A stretch of 64,000 bases of DNA from MPNP01 sp965221445 (GTDB taxonomy: Bacteria; Pseudomonadota; Alphaproteobacteria; Rhodobacterales; Rhodobacteraceae), in NCBI GenBank assembly GCA_965221445.1, contig CBDCSF010000013.1, positions 1,426,001 to 1,490,000 of the forward strand, read 5' to 3'. The notes under the pieces were generated by a model, which saw only the letters and a list, made by a program, of their open reading frames with translations, was not told where the DNA came from and ran no database searches. Below are positions 17,018-26,280 of the stretch, one piece after another. How positions within the stretch are numbered: the first letter of the stretch is position 1; every line of letters begins with the position of its first letter. Position numbers and translations under genes: made by a program.

Positions 17018-18017
17018 CTACGGGTTGGTCTCAACCTTCGTATTCTGTTTATTCTGGTAATAAGGAGAATGTCTGCCCAGTACCGCATTGAAGGCATCCT
17101 GTCGATTGAGACAATAATGCCATGTTGCGGCCGTGAACTCCGAACGACCATCGGCAATGATGACCGCGAGAGCAATGTTGTTGCATATCGCCCGATTGGT
17201 TGGTGCATGGCCAACTCTCGCCAGGCAGTCAACTTCCTTGAACAAATGATCTCTCGTTCGGTGAACCAAATTTTCTACACTCCAATGACCTCGGTTCCAT
17301 GCAAGTAATTGTTCGGGGGGTGCACGCTTTTCCGAGACCGATGTCATCCCATAGCAAATGGTCTCACTTTCGTCCCCAGTCTTTTTGTCATGGCACAACC
17401 GCTTGATTCGGAAGATCTGTTTCACATACGGATAATTCACCATGCCTTTAAGCGGGGTCATGACTTGAATACGACGTTTTTCCATCCGACCGTGAGCTAG
17501 ATCAAGGTCCTCTTGCCGTCGGCCTGTTGCCTCCTCATCCCACGCAATCGTTGACAAGACTACATGGGTCTCAGGAGCATTCTCCTTAAACGTCATCATA
17601 TAAGCGGCCCCATGGGCCTTGACAATCAGATGTGCGGTCTTGCAAACCGTGTGCAAGCCATCAATGGTCAGCACCCGACCTTGTAGCGGAACCTCCTCAA
17701 ACAACGATTGCATCGCTGCTCTTTCGCCTCCCTTCTCGTGATAACCAAGCAACGCAACCGGAAGACCACTGTGATGTTCGGCCATAACAACCGTCTCATA
17801 ATGGGTGGAACTGTTACGGTTTGCTCCACGAATACGTTTACTATCCGCCGCAATCGCACGTCCAATCTTAAGCCTTGGTACGGTCATAAATTTCAGAACC
17901 TGCTCAAGGGCAGCAGGGTCTGCCTTCGCAACAACCCGGTGAAGCGTCGCCTTGGACGGCGGAACATAACGACCGGTTTGAGGATTGTACCTGGTTCCAA
18001 GTGCCTGTAACTCCTGG
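17018..18017 (-). pseudogene. ISAs1-family transposase, N-terminally truncated
   Basis: Minus-strand transposase of the ISAs1 family. Catalytic-region blocks are IAADSKRIRGANRNSS, RVLTIDGLHTVCKTAHLIV and LLAWNRGHWSVENLVHRTRD with the LFKEV end, followed by the usual NIALAVI C-terminal part. The frame stays open upstream of the first Met at 17887 through QALGTRYNPQTGRYVPPSKA and is cut at 18017 by a transposon left end. The first part of the protein is therefore lost. Confidence 0.85.
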
Positions 18018-18081
18018 TGTTATTTCTCACAATAAACCGTCACGCAACCCCGGTTTTTTATCAAATTAATTCAACGCCAAT
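18018..18081 (+). mobile_element. Left-end remnant of the TOPRIM-carrying transposon
   Basis: TGTTATTTCTCACAATAAAC followed by CGTCACGCAACCCCGG matches the left end at 7234. It is cut after 64 bp by the 5' end of a group II intron (GTGCG). Confidence 0.8.
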
Positions 18082-19223
18082 GTGCGCCGTGGAAAGGTGC
18101 ATTTTCCTTGCGGGTGCGAATCCCGCTCAACAACTGTCGTTTCCGGTTGATAGTAGCTAGAGCGGTTTACGGAGGTAACGATGTAGATTGAAGCACTTTA
18201 GTTAGAAGGGTCGCCTTGGGCGATTCAGCGACCATGCAGGCCATAACGCGAAGTGAACGCTGAGCAGGCCTCGAAACGGATAATATGAATGACGACCTTC
18301 CATTGGTATGGGGAAGTCTGGCATCGGACGGGAAGAGAACGACAAACGCACCGTTCGGATTCATCGGGGTAATGGCGATGGCATGTATGGAAGATGGAGA
18401 ATGTGGCAACTCGGGAAGCCCTGTCAGTGGTGAGCATACACCAAACTGGAACCCCGCGAGGGTCAGTCCGGGCTGGCAGGGGGGCGGACAGGCTTGTAGT
18501 ACTGAGGACACCGATAATGCCGGTTGAGGGAAGGAGCCTGACTTTGGAAACAGTATGGAAAGGAGGCAAGGCATGGCTACTGGTTCAAACCTAACAGGGC
18601 TACAAGGAGTTCAGAAACTCCAGACCATACTCCATGCGAAAGCGAAGAAAGAACCCGAGTGCCGGTTTCACGCTCTTGTTGACAAGGTGTGGCGGATGGA
18701 TTTTCTGACTGTAGCCTACATACAGGTACACCGAAATGGTGGAGTATGTGGGGTTGACGGGGAGACCTTTGCGGACATTGAGTCCTATGGGCTGGAGACA
18801 TGGCTTGGTGAACTGTCGGAGGAGTTGAAGGAAGATACCTATGTACCGAAACCGGTACGTCAGGTCATGATTCCGAAGAAGCAACCAGGAAAATACCGAC
18901 CGTTGGGTATACCCTGCATACGGGACAGAGTAGCCCAGACATCGGCTCTCCTTGTATTGGAGCCGATTATAGAGGCTGACCTGCAACCGGAGCAATATGC
19001 CTATCGTCCGGGGAGAAGTGCGAATGATGCGGTCAAACGTGTTCACGGACTTCTGAACACCGTACATAAAGAGGTAGTTGACGGTGATTTGTCCAACTAT
19101 TTTGGTGTACCACATGCGGAACTGATGACGAGCCTAGCCCGTCGTGTAAGCGATGGGAGAATGCTCAAACTGATCAAGGCATGGCTGGAGATGCCGGTAG
19201 AGGAGGACGATGGTCATGGTGGA

Positions 19224-19303
19224 TATGTTGACAAATTTTTTATGTTGACAAATGACTCGATATCCCCTTCAAAAGGGAGTTTGAGTTTAAATTTGTCAAC
19301 ATA
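19224..19303. repeat. RIT2 left terminal repeat block
   Basis: TATGTTGACAAAT at 19224-19236 and 19241-19253, and inverted ATTTGTCAACATA at 19291-19303. The 37-bp spacer between the second and third copies contains CCCCTTCAAAAGGG. Confidence 0.85.
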
Positions 19304-19350
19304 AAACTGACAGAATATTTCCCATATTTGACTGTTAACACTCATATTAC

Positions 19351-19377
19351 CCTCTCTTTTAAACTTAAAATGAGAGG
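19351..19377 (+). promoter_or_regulatory. Hairpin upstream of RIT2 recombinase A
   Basis: CCTCTC - 15 nt - GAGAGG, ending 8 bp before the ATG, so it would cover the usual ribosome-binding position. Conserved in the RIT copies. Confidence 0.6.
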
Positions 19378-19385
19378 TTGTAGTT

Positions 19386-20615
19386 ATGAGTACAAACAAC
19401 ATTATACCGGTACCAGACAGTTTTTGGTTGGAGGAGTACATTGGTGACTTCCTGGACTCCCTTACCAAAAAGGGATACGCCAAAGATACCATGTTAACCT
19501 ATGAACAAACTGCCGCCCATCTTTGTCGTCAAGCAGAGGCCCTTGCACTAGATCCCGATAATCTGGATGCCGAACTCCTTGAAAAACTCGCCACTAGTGA
19601 TCCTACGATAAGTGCCGGTTACATGGACAGGGTTTCCTTGACTGCCCGTCGTATCACCGATGATCTGATCGACAAGGGGGTCATCTCGAAGCCGCCGGAG
19701 GATTTATCGGTTGGTAGGCCTCGGGACCACTTGATACTGGAGTTTGATAACTGGTTGAAGTCTAACCGGGGCTTGTATGATGCAGGGATTGTCAGGCACC
19801 ACAGGGCATTCAGACTATTCCTGGACCATTTTGACAAGATATCTGACGACGGAAGGGAACTGGCATCACTCACTCCCGGCATGATCCATGACTTCCTTGA
19901 TGAACACGCTGGCAGGAATGGCTGGGGAATCAGATATGTTCGTAACATCCTGCGGTTCCTGTTCTGGAGTGGCAGGACATCAAGGGATCTCAGCTTGGCC
20001 ATTCCGCCAGTTGCCGGCAGGCGTCCTAAAAACATAACCCGTCATGTTGATACTGATACAGTGGAAAAACTGTTGGCTGCCATTCGGGGCGACACCCCCA
20101 TTGCCTTGCGTGATTATGCGGCTCTGTTGCTGATGGCCCGTCTGGGGTTGCGGGCCGAAGAAGTTGTTGCCATGCGACTTGATGATATCGACTGGTTGAT
20201 AGGCAGGATACTGATTCGTGGCAAGAGGGGTGATCAAAGCCACATGCCTCTTCCGGTAGATGTTGGTGATGCTTTGGTGAACTGGCTTCGTCATGGTCGG
20301 CGGGGATCATCACGACATGTCTTTGTAACCGTTTTGGCTCCATTCAATCCCTTGACGACGTCGCGATCGTTCCGTACGGCAATTCGTAGGGCTTACAACC
20401 GTTCTGATGTGACACCCCCAGGTGGCGAGTTTCGAACCCATTCCTTGCGTCATGGGCTGGCAATGACCCTTTTAAAGAAGGGCAATTCGCTTGCTGAAAT
20501 CAGTGATGTCCTTCGCCATCGAAGCATGCAGACGACGACTGTTTATGCCCGATACGACATCACGGCCCTTCGTCCGCTTGCGTGTACCTGGCCACTTGAG
20601 GGAGGTGTTCAATGA
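19386..20615 (+). CDS. RIT2 tyrosine recombinase A
   Basis: 409-residue tyrosine recombinase. N-terminal SAM-like DNA-binding domain (FWLEEYIGDFLDSLTKKGYA) and a second core-binding part (HHRAFRLFLDHFD). Catalytic residues are Arg256 (LGLRAEEV), His352-x-x-Arg355 (HSLRHGLAM), His378 (LRHRS) and the nucleophile Tyr387 (TTTVYARYD). All are present. First gene of the trio, overlapping B by 4 bases. Two mechanisms are possible for the trio: A, B and C may bind different end motifs and act as a heteromer, or one may be catalytic and the others structural; the sequence does not tell. Confidence 0.92.
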   Translation: MSTNNIIPVPDSFWLEEYIGDFLDSLTKKGYAKDTMLTYEQTAAHLCRQAEALALDPDNLDAELLEKLATSDPTISAGYMDRVSLTARRITDDLIDKGVISKPPEDLSVGRPRDHLILEFDNWLKSNRGLYDAGIVRHHRAFRLFLDHFDKISDDGRELASLTPGMIHDFLDEHAGRNGWGIRYVRNILRFLFWSGRTSRDLSLAIPPVAGRRPKNITRHVDTDTVEKLLAAIRGDTPIALRDYAALLLMARLGLRAEEVVAMRLDDIDWLIGRILIRGKRGDQSHMPLPVDVGDALVNWLRHGRRGSSRHVFVTVLAPFNPLTTSRSFRTAIRRAYNRSDVTPPGGEFRTHSLRHGLAMTLLKKGNSLAEISDVLRHRSMQTTTVYARYDITALRPLACTWPLEGGVQ

Positions 20616-21568
20616 CAACCATGAACGGACATCTTGACAGGTATCTGGCTCAGAGAGAAGCTTTTGGAACTGGCCTTTCTTATGATTCAATCAGACACCT
20701 GCGACCCTTTGCGACTTATGCAACTTCCGAGGGTCAAAGCCATATAACAACCGAATTGTTCCTGCGTTGGAAAGAAGAATCTGGTTTCGAGGGTCACCAA
20801 GCCTGGTCGAAAAGACTTTCCCATGTCCGGGTTTTTGCCCGATGGTTGCAAAGTCTGGAACCGATGTGTGAGATTCCCCCACGCGGGTTGATATCAGTAC
20901 GTATCAGGCGACCGGCACCTTATATCTATTCCGATGAGGAGATCATCAAAATAGTCAGGGAAGCCTCCAAACTGCCGTCAGCAAACGGTTTGCGTGGTAT
21001 CACCTGTTCCACCCTGTTTGGTCTTTTGGCGGTAACCGGACTCCGTCATGGGGAAGCACTTGGTCTAGATGACGGTGATGTGACTACTGACGAGTGCGTG
21101 ATTCATGTCAGACATAGCAAAAATGGGTGTGAACGTGTGATACCGATTACACCCTGCACAGCTGAACGTCTGGTTGGATACCAACTCCTGCGGAACAGGG
21201 TTCTGGGCGTTTCTTCTGAACGGGCCCTGTTTCGTTCATGGATAAGTGGCCGGAGACTGAATGGCTCCGCCAGCCGAAGATGTTTTGCCCGTGTTGGCCA
21301 GGCAATTGGTTTGCGCGATAAGCCAACAAATGGAGGGTGTGGGACTGGTCCCCGTGTGCATGATCTCCGCCATACTTTTGCCACTCGTACCATTATTGGA
21401 TGGCTGCGTACCGGTCGCAATCCTGACCATGAGATCCATAAACTCACCACCTTCCTTGGGCACAAAAAACCGAAATATACCTATTGGTATCTTGAGGCCG
21501 TTCCCGAAATCATGACCCTGACCATGAGGCAGGGTGAGAAAGTTATTGGCTATGGGAGGGGATCATGA
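20612..21568 (+). CDS. RIT2 tyrosine recombinase B
   Basis: 318-residue tyrosine recombinase, second of the trio. Catalytic residues Arg145 (VTGLRHGEALGLDDGDV), His250-x-x-Arg253 (HDLRHTFATRTI), His284 (TFLGHKKP) and Tyr291 or Tyr293 (KYTYWYLEA). A CxxCx-free N-terminal part carries the DNA-binding helices (KRLSHVRVFARWLQSLEP). Starts in the last codon of A (ATGA) and overlaps C the same way. Protein sequence is close to B of RIT1 and more distant from B of RIT3. Confidence 0.92.
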   Translation: MTTMNGHLDRYLAQREAFGTGLSYDSIRHLRPFATYATSEGQSHITTELFLRWKEESGFEGHQAWSKRLSHVRVFARWLQSLEPMCEIPPRGLISVRIRRPAPYIYSDEEIIKIVREASKLPSANGLRGITCSTLFGLLAVTGLRHGEALGLDDGDVTTDECVIHVRHSKNGCERVIPITPCTAERLVGYQLLRNRVLGVSSERALFRSWISGRRLNGSASRRCFARVGQAIGLRDKPTNGGCGTGPRVHDLRHTFATRTIIGWLRTGRNPDHEIHKLTTFLGHKKPKYTYWYLEAVPEIMTLTMRQGEKVIGYGRGS

Positions 21569-22572
21569 CGACATCTGTCACCCAATCTTTTCCCTATCTC
21601 CTGGATGCGTTCTTCACTCGGTTGAGAGCGGAAATGAATGCCAGTCCCCATACCATAGACAGTTATCGCTATGCCATGCGATTGCTCTTGGAATATACAA
21701 CAGATAAATTGGACAAGGTGTTCACAGATATCAAGGTTGAGGATCTTGATGCCGATCTGGTTGCGGCGTTTCTTCTTCATCTGGAAGAGGAGCGGAACAA
21801 CAGCATCCAGACCCGCAACATCCGACTTGCAGCAATCAAGGGAGTGTTTGACTACATTGGCAGGCGGGAACCGGAGTTGATGGTGACGTGTCAGAGAGTA
21901 TTGGCCATTCCTGCCAAGCGTACAAGGAAACGGATGGTGGACTATCTTGAGCCTTCAGAAACGGCGGCTCTGTTGGCGGCCCCTGATCTGTCCACATGGA
22001 TTGGCCGTCGTGACCGGTGTCTTTTAGTGGTCGCTTTACAGACAGGTCTCAGGGTCTCGGAATTGGTTGGTCTTGATTTGGGAGATGTTTCCCTGGTCAA
22101 GCCAAGGGATGCCAGTCTTGATGCCCGGGGTAAGGGAAGAAAGGAAAGAACAGTTCCCCTCAGAGAGGACTCGGTGAAGGTCTTGACTGCCTGGTTGCAG
22201 GAACGAGGCAAGGCGAGGGATGAAGCGTTGTTTGTCACCAACCGGTGGAGCCGGTTCAGCCGGGATGGTATTGGACGTATCGTGCGGAAATACGTTGCCA
22301 TTGCTGCCCTCTCCTGTCCTTCCCTTAGGGAAAAGCGGGTCAGTCCCCATACCCTACGCCACACTGCTGCCATGGATTTGTTGCGCAGTGGGGTCAGTTG
22401 TACGGTGATTGCCCTCTGGCTTGGCCATGAATCGATAGAGACCACCCAGATCTATCTGCATGCCGACATGGAGATCAAGAAAAAGGCTATGGAACAGACC
22501 AGACCTGAAGATATTCCAGGAGGTGTCTATCAACCTGGTGATGATATTTTGGCGTTTGTGATGTCCTTGTAA
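21565..22572 (+). CDS. RIT2 tyrosine recombinase C
   Basis: 335-residue tyrosine recombinase, XerC/D-like in organisation. N-terminal domain FFTRLRAEMNASPHTIDSYR; catalytic Arg163 (TGLRVSELVGLDLGDV), Lys190 (RGKGRKERTVPL), His262-x-x-Arg265 (PHTLRHTAAM), His288 (WLGHES) and Tyr297 (TTQIYLHAD). The C-terminal tail after the Tyr (MEQTRPEDIPGG) is conserved in RIT1 and RIT3. Last gene of the trio; its stop is followed within 10 bp by the right terminal repeats. Confidence 0.92.
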   Translation: MTTSVTQSFPYLLDAFFTRLRAEMNASPHTIDSYRYAMRLLLEYTTDKLDKVFTDIKVEDLDADLVAAFLLHLEEERNNSIQTRNIRLAAIKGVFDYIGRREPELMVTCQRVLAIPAKRTRKRMVDYLEPSETAALLAAPDLSTWIGRRDRCLLVVALQTGLRVSELVGLDLGDVSLVKPRDASLDARGKGRKERTVPLREDSVKVLTAWLQERGKARDEALFVTNRWSRFSRDGIGRIVRKYVAIAALSCPSLREKRVSPHTLRHTAAMDLLRSGVSCTVIALWLGHESIETTQIYLHADMEIKKKAMEQTRPEDIPGGVYQPGDDILAFVMSL

Positions 22573-22579
22573 CAAGTTT

Positions 22580-22689
22580 TATGTTGACAAATTTAAACTC
22601 AAACTCCCTTTTGAAGGGGATATCGAGTCATTTGTCAACATAAAAAATTTGTCAACATATCCTCCAAAATGTTGATATCAACATTTTGG
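22580..22689. repeat. RIT2 right terminal repeats and palindrome
   Basis: TATGTTGACAAAT at 22580-22592, inverted copies at 22630-22642 and 22647-22659, then the 26-bp perfect palindrome 22664-22689 centred on GTTGATATCAAC. Confidence 0.85.
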
Positions 22690-23478
22690 TGGCAAACGCC
22701 TGACCAACCGGGCCCGCAAGGAACGGAAGGGGACACCGCAAGGTGCCCCGATTTCGCCCCTTGCCAGCAATCTTTATATGCGTCGGTTCATTCTGGGTTG
22801 GAAAGTGCTGGGCTATGCCCGGCGTTTCAGGTCGGAGATTGTCAACTATGCGGATGACTTCTGTGTATTGGGGAAAGCACCGGCAGGAGATGTTGTTGGC
22901 TGTCAAACGAATCATGGATCATCTCAAGTTGCCGGTCAACGACCAGAAGACCCGATGCCTGAGGTGTCCTGATGAGGCTCTTGAGTTTCTTGGATACCGT
23001 ATTGGACACAATTACCGTATGAACGGGAAAGGAATCTATATAGGTACCCGACCGAGTAAAGCGAGTGTTCAGGGCATATGCCGTAAGATCAGTGAGCAGA
23101 CAGCGATAAGATTTGTGTTGATTGAGAACGAAGATATGGTACTTAGACTGAACCGGATGTTATCCGGCTGGTCAAATTACTATTGTCTCGGACAAGTCAG
23201 CCCTGCTTACAAGGCGATTGACACTCATGCAACGAAACGGCTTCGTCGGTGGCTCTTGTCGGAAGCAAAAGGTTAGAACCGGAGAATATGTGCGATTCTC
23301 CAATACCAAACTGTACAATGACTATGGGTTGGTCTGCCTTGCACCGATGACCAAGGGCTTTTCGTGGGCGAAGAAACGCTGACAAGGTAAGGAATTGAGG
23401 CACCGGTATAGGGCGAAAGCCACCGGCAAACTGACACCCTCCGAACCTAAATCAGAACGCGTCTCCCCCCGACTCTAC

Positions 23479-23844
23479 TTTTCACCTTATTTCGGCAGTA
23501 GTGGGACAAAATTTCTCACGCTATTCCAATTTTTTCACGCTTTTTCGGCCTGGCTGAGACCTTTTCTTTTTCCCAGTAGTTTTTGGTGTAGCAGGTTGGC
23601 TTGATGTCCTTCCTTCGCCCGTCCCGACACTCCACCATATTGGTACGATGGAGGTGGTACACTTTCCACCGGCAAGTGTTGTCACACCAACCAGACAGGA
23701 ACATGCCGAAGCACATGCTTGATGGTGTCCCATTTGTCAGCAGGGACGGTTTGTCCCTGCCATTCCGTGCTAGCCGGGATGATGGCGTTTTGGGGGTGTT
23801 ACCAGCCGTTGGTGTTGCGACGTTGCTGGAGGTGTTCGTTCCAA
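23479..23844 (-). mobile_element. Right-end remnant of the TOPRIM-carrying transposon (inverted)
   Basis: On the minus strand this matches 14536-14864, including the CTCACTACTGCCGAAATAA block and the GTGAAAAAATTGGAATAGCG repeats. The outermost ~20 bp are missing where the intron ends. No coding capacity that I can support. Confidence 0.75.
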
Positions 23845-24166
23845 TTATACCGATAAGAGACCGTGAAAGTATTCTAGTGGGTTGATTCATACAAATAGTT
23901 CCCTATTTATTCACAGAAATTGTCGATCAGAACTTGGTTCAAAGCCATTATAATGGAATATTTTTGTATGGGACTAAACACTAGTGCCTAAGGCAGGAAG
24001 TCACTTTTAACTATTATTTGCCTAGCTGAGGTGTCCTTCCGAGACATTTATTTGTTGTTTTTGGGACTTTCGTTTGCAAAAAACAGCCCAAAGGCGCATA
24101 TTCTTGGTGTACAAATGACCTTTTGAAGAATTCGTTTGAATACTTTCACAATCTCAAATCGGCATA
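23845..24166 (+). mobile_element. MITE-like repeat, copy 2, with nested insertion
   Basis: Same family as 15609-15822 (ends TTATACCGATAAGAGACCGT and the inverse ATCTCAAATCGGCATA). It is 322 bp long because 101 bp are inserted at 23880-23980. Confidence 0.8.
23880..23980. mobile_element. 101-bp insertion nested in MITE copy 2
   Basis: Flanked by the 6-bp repeat CTAGTG (23874-23879 and 23981-23986), absent from the other MITE copies. Its ends contain ATACAAA / TTTGTAT as an imperfect inverted repeat. Probably a second, shorter MITE family or a very short IS derivative. Confidence 0.65.
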
Positions 24167-24180
24167 GCCCTTTCAATTGC

Positions 24181-26094
24181 TCATGGTAGAGTACTGCTCA
24201 AATGTCTACCCAGTTGCTCGGCATAATACAAGCTACCAATTTGACTTAAGTGATCAACATCAGCATACAGATATCCATAATCTTCAAGGAAACCTGTACA
24301 ATGTTCGTCATTGCAAAAATACTGGGTAGGATCAAATAAGATTATTCTCGGAAAGTCGCTAATTACTTTATATACGAGTTCTTTATATGCTTTTACCCGT
24401 TCGTCATATACATTCCTCGAAACACGACAAAAATCTGGGTCTATGTTGATTTGATTAACTAAATCAGTTACCTTGAAATTTAATATTTGAAGTAATTTTC
24501 CCTCGCCCCCACAACCATTTTTAATACCTAGTTCTGGCACGTCGATTGCGAATACAACGCTCAAATTATTTCTCTCCAATAGCTCAGTAATTGTATTTCG
24601 TAAACCAATTTCGAATATTTCATAATGGTTGGTGATTGAATCGTCAGTCATCAATTTTATTCCGTTTCCATCGACACGTTCTGGAAATTTTCCCATGAAG
24701 GTTGTACCGTCTAAGTAGACTGGTCCCATTGTTGACAAAATTATTATTGAATTCTCGGTTGATTTTTTGAGTTGATCTAGAAATCCATTAACTCTTTCTG
24801 CACAAAACCCTACTTTCACACGAGAATCATGGCGATCAACATTTCTAAAAGGTATGCATCCTCCACCGGTCAAACCGATTACATCTCCAGTTGTAATCTC
24901 TTTGAGACCACTTATTAGATGTCCAGCGTGAGAGTCTCCAAGGACATAGAGCTTGGAATGAAGTAATGTTTCCGTAGATAATTCTGTCATTCGTTCGAAG
25001 CCATTAGATTTATCTCCGATCAAACCAATAACAGTAAAGAAACACATGCCGACAATTGTTAGGGAGAAAATGAAATTTCGTGAGATTATGGTCTTGTTTC
25101 GAAATGGATATTCTACATACCTCCAGCTAAACCAAGCCAATACAAATGATAACAATACCAATACTGTCATCAAAAAAATGTCGGGATGCTCAATACTTCT
25201 TATTCGAGCAAATGCGAAAAGTGGTTGATGCCACAAATAAGCCGAATAGCTTATCAGGCCAATGCCAACAAACAGTTTTATACTTAGAAACTTTGCGACA
25301 ATTGTTTTTTTACCGGCAAATAGAACCACAAGAACCACACCTACTACCGGAAGTAATGTATATATACTTGGCACAGGTGTGGTTTCATCAAAAACGAAGA
25401 TTGCCAAGACAATTGCAATCAAGCCAATTAAAGATAAGTAGTTATTTTCATGAACTCCTCGTTTCTGGACAAAAAATGCTGCAATCGAACCAAAAAGAAA
25501 CTCCCAAGCACGTGTTAGAGAGAAGAAAAAATTTGCTGTAGGGCTACGACGCCAACCATATTCACTTAATGCTAGGCTACTTAGGGCAATTAGTATAATA
25601 AACCAAATCATGCGGTTCTTACCAAAACGCCAAACCAAGAGTAAAAGTATTGGAAAAATCAAATAATATTGTTCCTCGACAGCTAAACTCCATGTGTGTA
25701 AGAAGGGTTTTTCTTCTGCAGCAGTATCAAAATAACCGCTCTCGCGCCAAAAAAGAAAGTTTGACACAAACAAACTTACCGCAACCAGGCTTCGTGAAAA
25801 GTCCTTCATTTGCCATGGCAACATATACATCCAGGCAAAAGGAATACAGAAAAACATAACCACGAACAGTGCAGGCAATAACCTTCTCGCTCGTCTTTCA
25901 TAGAAATTAACTATGCTAAAATTTTTGTTTTCTATATCTTCAATTAATATGGTCGTTATCAAGTAACCGCTGATTACAAAAAAAACATCAACACCTACGA
26001 ATCCCCCCCTAAACAAATCAATTCCTGCGTGAAATAATATCACCGGCATGACTGCAAGAGCACGCAACCCGTCTATTTCAGCTCGATATTTCAT
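24181..26094 (-). CDS. Membrane O-acyltransferase with SGNH domain (OafA-like)
   Basis: 637 residues from the ATG at 26094 (MKYRAEIDGLRALAVMPVIL); an upstream in-frame extension to 26271 lacks family similarity. The N-terminal acyltransferase-3 domain has about ten membrane helices and the family blocks FFVISGYLITTILIEDI and FYERRARRLLPALF, plus LHTWSLAVEEQYYLIFP. The C-terminal periplasmic SGNH hydrolase-like domain has VLGDSHAGH and a terminal DVDHLSQIG (Asp-x-x-His). Such proteins acetylate O-antigen or other envelope sugars. It sits next to an FkbM methyltransferase on the same strand, in keeping with glycan decoration. Confidence 0.88.
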   Translation of the reverse strand: MKYRAEIDGLRALAVMPVILFHAGIDLFRGGFVGVDVFFVISGYLITTILIEDIENKNFSIVNFYERRARRLLPALFVVMFFCIPFAWMYMLPWQMKDFSRSLVAVSLFVSNFLFWRESGYFDTAAEEKPFLHTWSLAVEEQYYLIFPILLLLVWRFGKNRMIWFIILIALSSLALSEYGWRRSPTANFFFSLTRAWEFLFGSIAAFFVQKRGVHENNYLSLIGLIAIVLAIFVFDETTPVPSIYTLLPVVGVVLVVLFAGKKTIVAKFLSIKLFVGIGLISYSAYLWHQPLFAFARIRSIEHPDIFLMTVLVLLSFVLAWFSWRYVEYPFRNKTIISRNFIFSLTIVGMCFFTVIGLIGDKSNGFERMTELSTETLLHSKLYVLGDSHAGHLISGLKEITTGDVIGLTGGGCIPFRNVDRHDSRVKVGFCAERVNGFLDQLKKSTENSIIILSTMGPVYLDGTTFMGKFPERVDGNGIKLMTDDSITNHYEIFEIGLRNTITELLERNNLSVVFAIDVPELGIKNGCGGEGKLLQILNFKVTDLVNQINIDPDFCRVSRNVYDERVKAYKELVYKVISDFPRIILFDPTQYFCNDEHCTGFLEDYGYLYADVDHLSQIGSLYYAEQLGRHLSSTLP

Positions 26095-26280
26095 TTTATT
26101 TACTTGCCCAAACTTGTCGTTTCGCCAAAGGCAAACAAGTGCTCTGCGAGAACTTTTTCTACAGTGGTGGTTTAAAGCACAAATGTAAATCCAATCAAAT
26201 TTTATAAAAAATTTGGTCGGAATAAAGATCTTTGAAACTATGATATGTGAGCAACATTTCCTTAATCCCAAATTCGGTTT

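Larger units (their letters stand above)
19223..22686 (+). mobile_element. RIT element 2 (intact recombinase trio)
   Basis: 3464 bp with three intact tyrosine-recombinase genes, each overlapping the next by 4 bases. Ends carry three copies each of TATGTTGACAAAT in mirrored arrangement. The right end also has a 26-bp palindrome. It is flanked by TGGTGG (19217-19222 and 22687-22692) in the intron reverse transcriptase gene. Removing it rejoins GHGG and KRLTN in frame. This is the only RIT copy here with all three genes open, so it is the likely active one. Confidence 0.88.
18573..23394 (+). pseudogene. ltrA: Group II intron reverse transcriptase/maturase (split and frameshifted)
   Basis: The LtrA-like protein starts at the ATG at 18573 after AGGAGG (MATGSNLTGLQGVQKL). 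The first part (to 19222) has RT blocks MIPKKQPGKYRPLGIPCIRD, EQYAYRPGRSANDA and VVDGDLSNYF. The last is unusual: the common YFDxIPH reads YFGVPH. RIT2 is inserted at 19223. The rest resumes at 22693 with KRLTNRARKERKGTPQGAP and the active-site YADD (SEIVNYADDFCV). Frameshifts near 22882 and 23270 follow, then the maturase end (VRFSNTKLYNDYG ... GFSWAK). Not functional. Confidence 0.85.
18082..23478 (+). mobile_element. Group II intron, interrupted and lacking domain V
   Basis: It starts with GTGCGCC and ends ...GACTCTAC, as group II introns do (GUGYG...AY). It encodes a reverse transcriptase in the middle. The 3' part matches 28699-28954, except that about 70 bp holding the catalytic domain V hairpin (present at 28801-28836) are missing between GGGCGAAG and AAACG near 23377. 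RIT2 (19223-22686) lies inside. Self-splicing should be impossible in this state. Confidence 0.8.
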
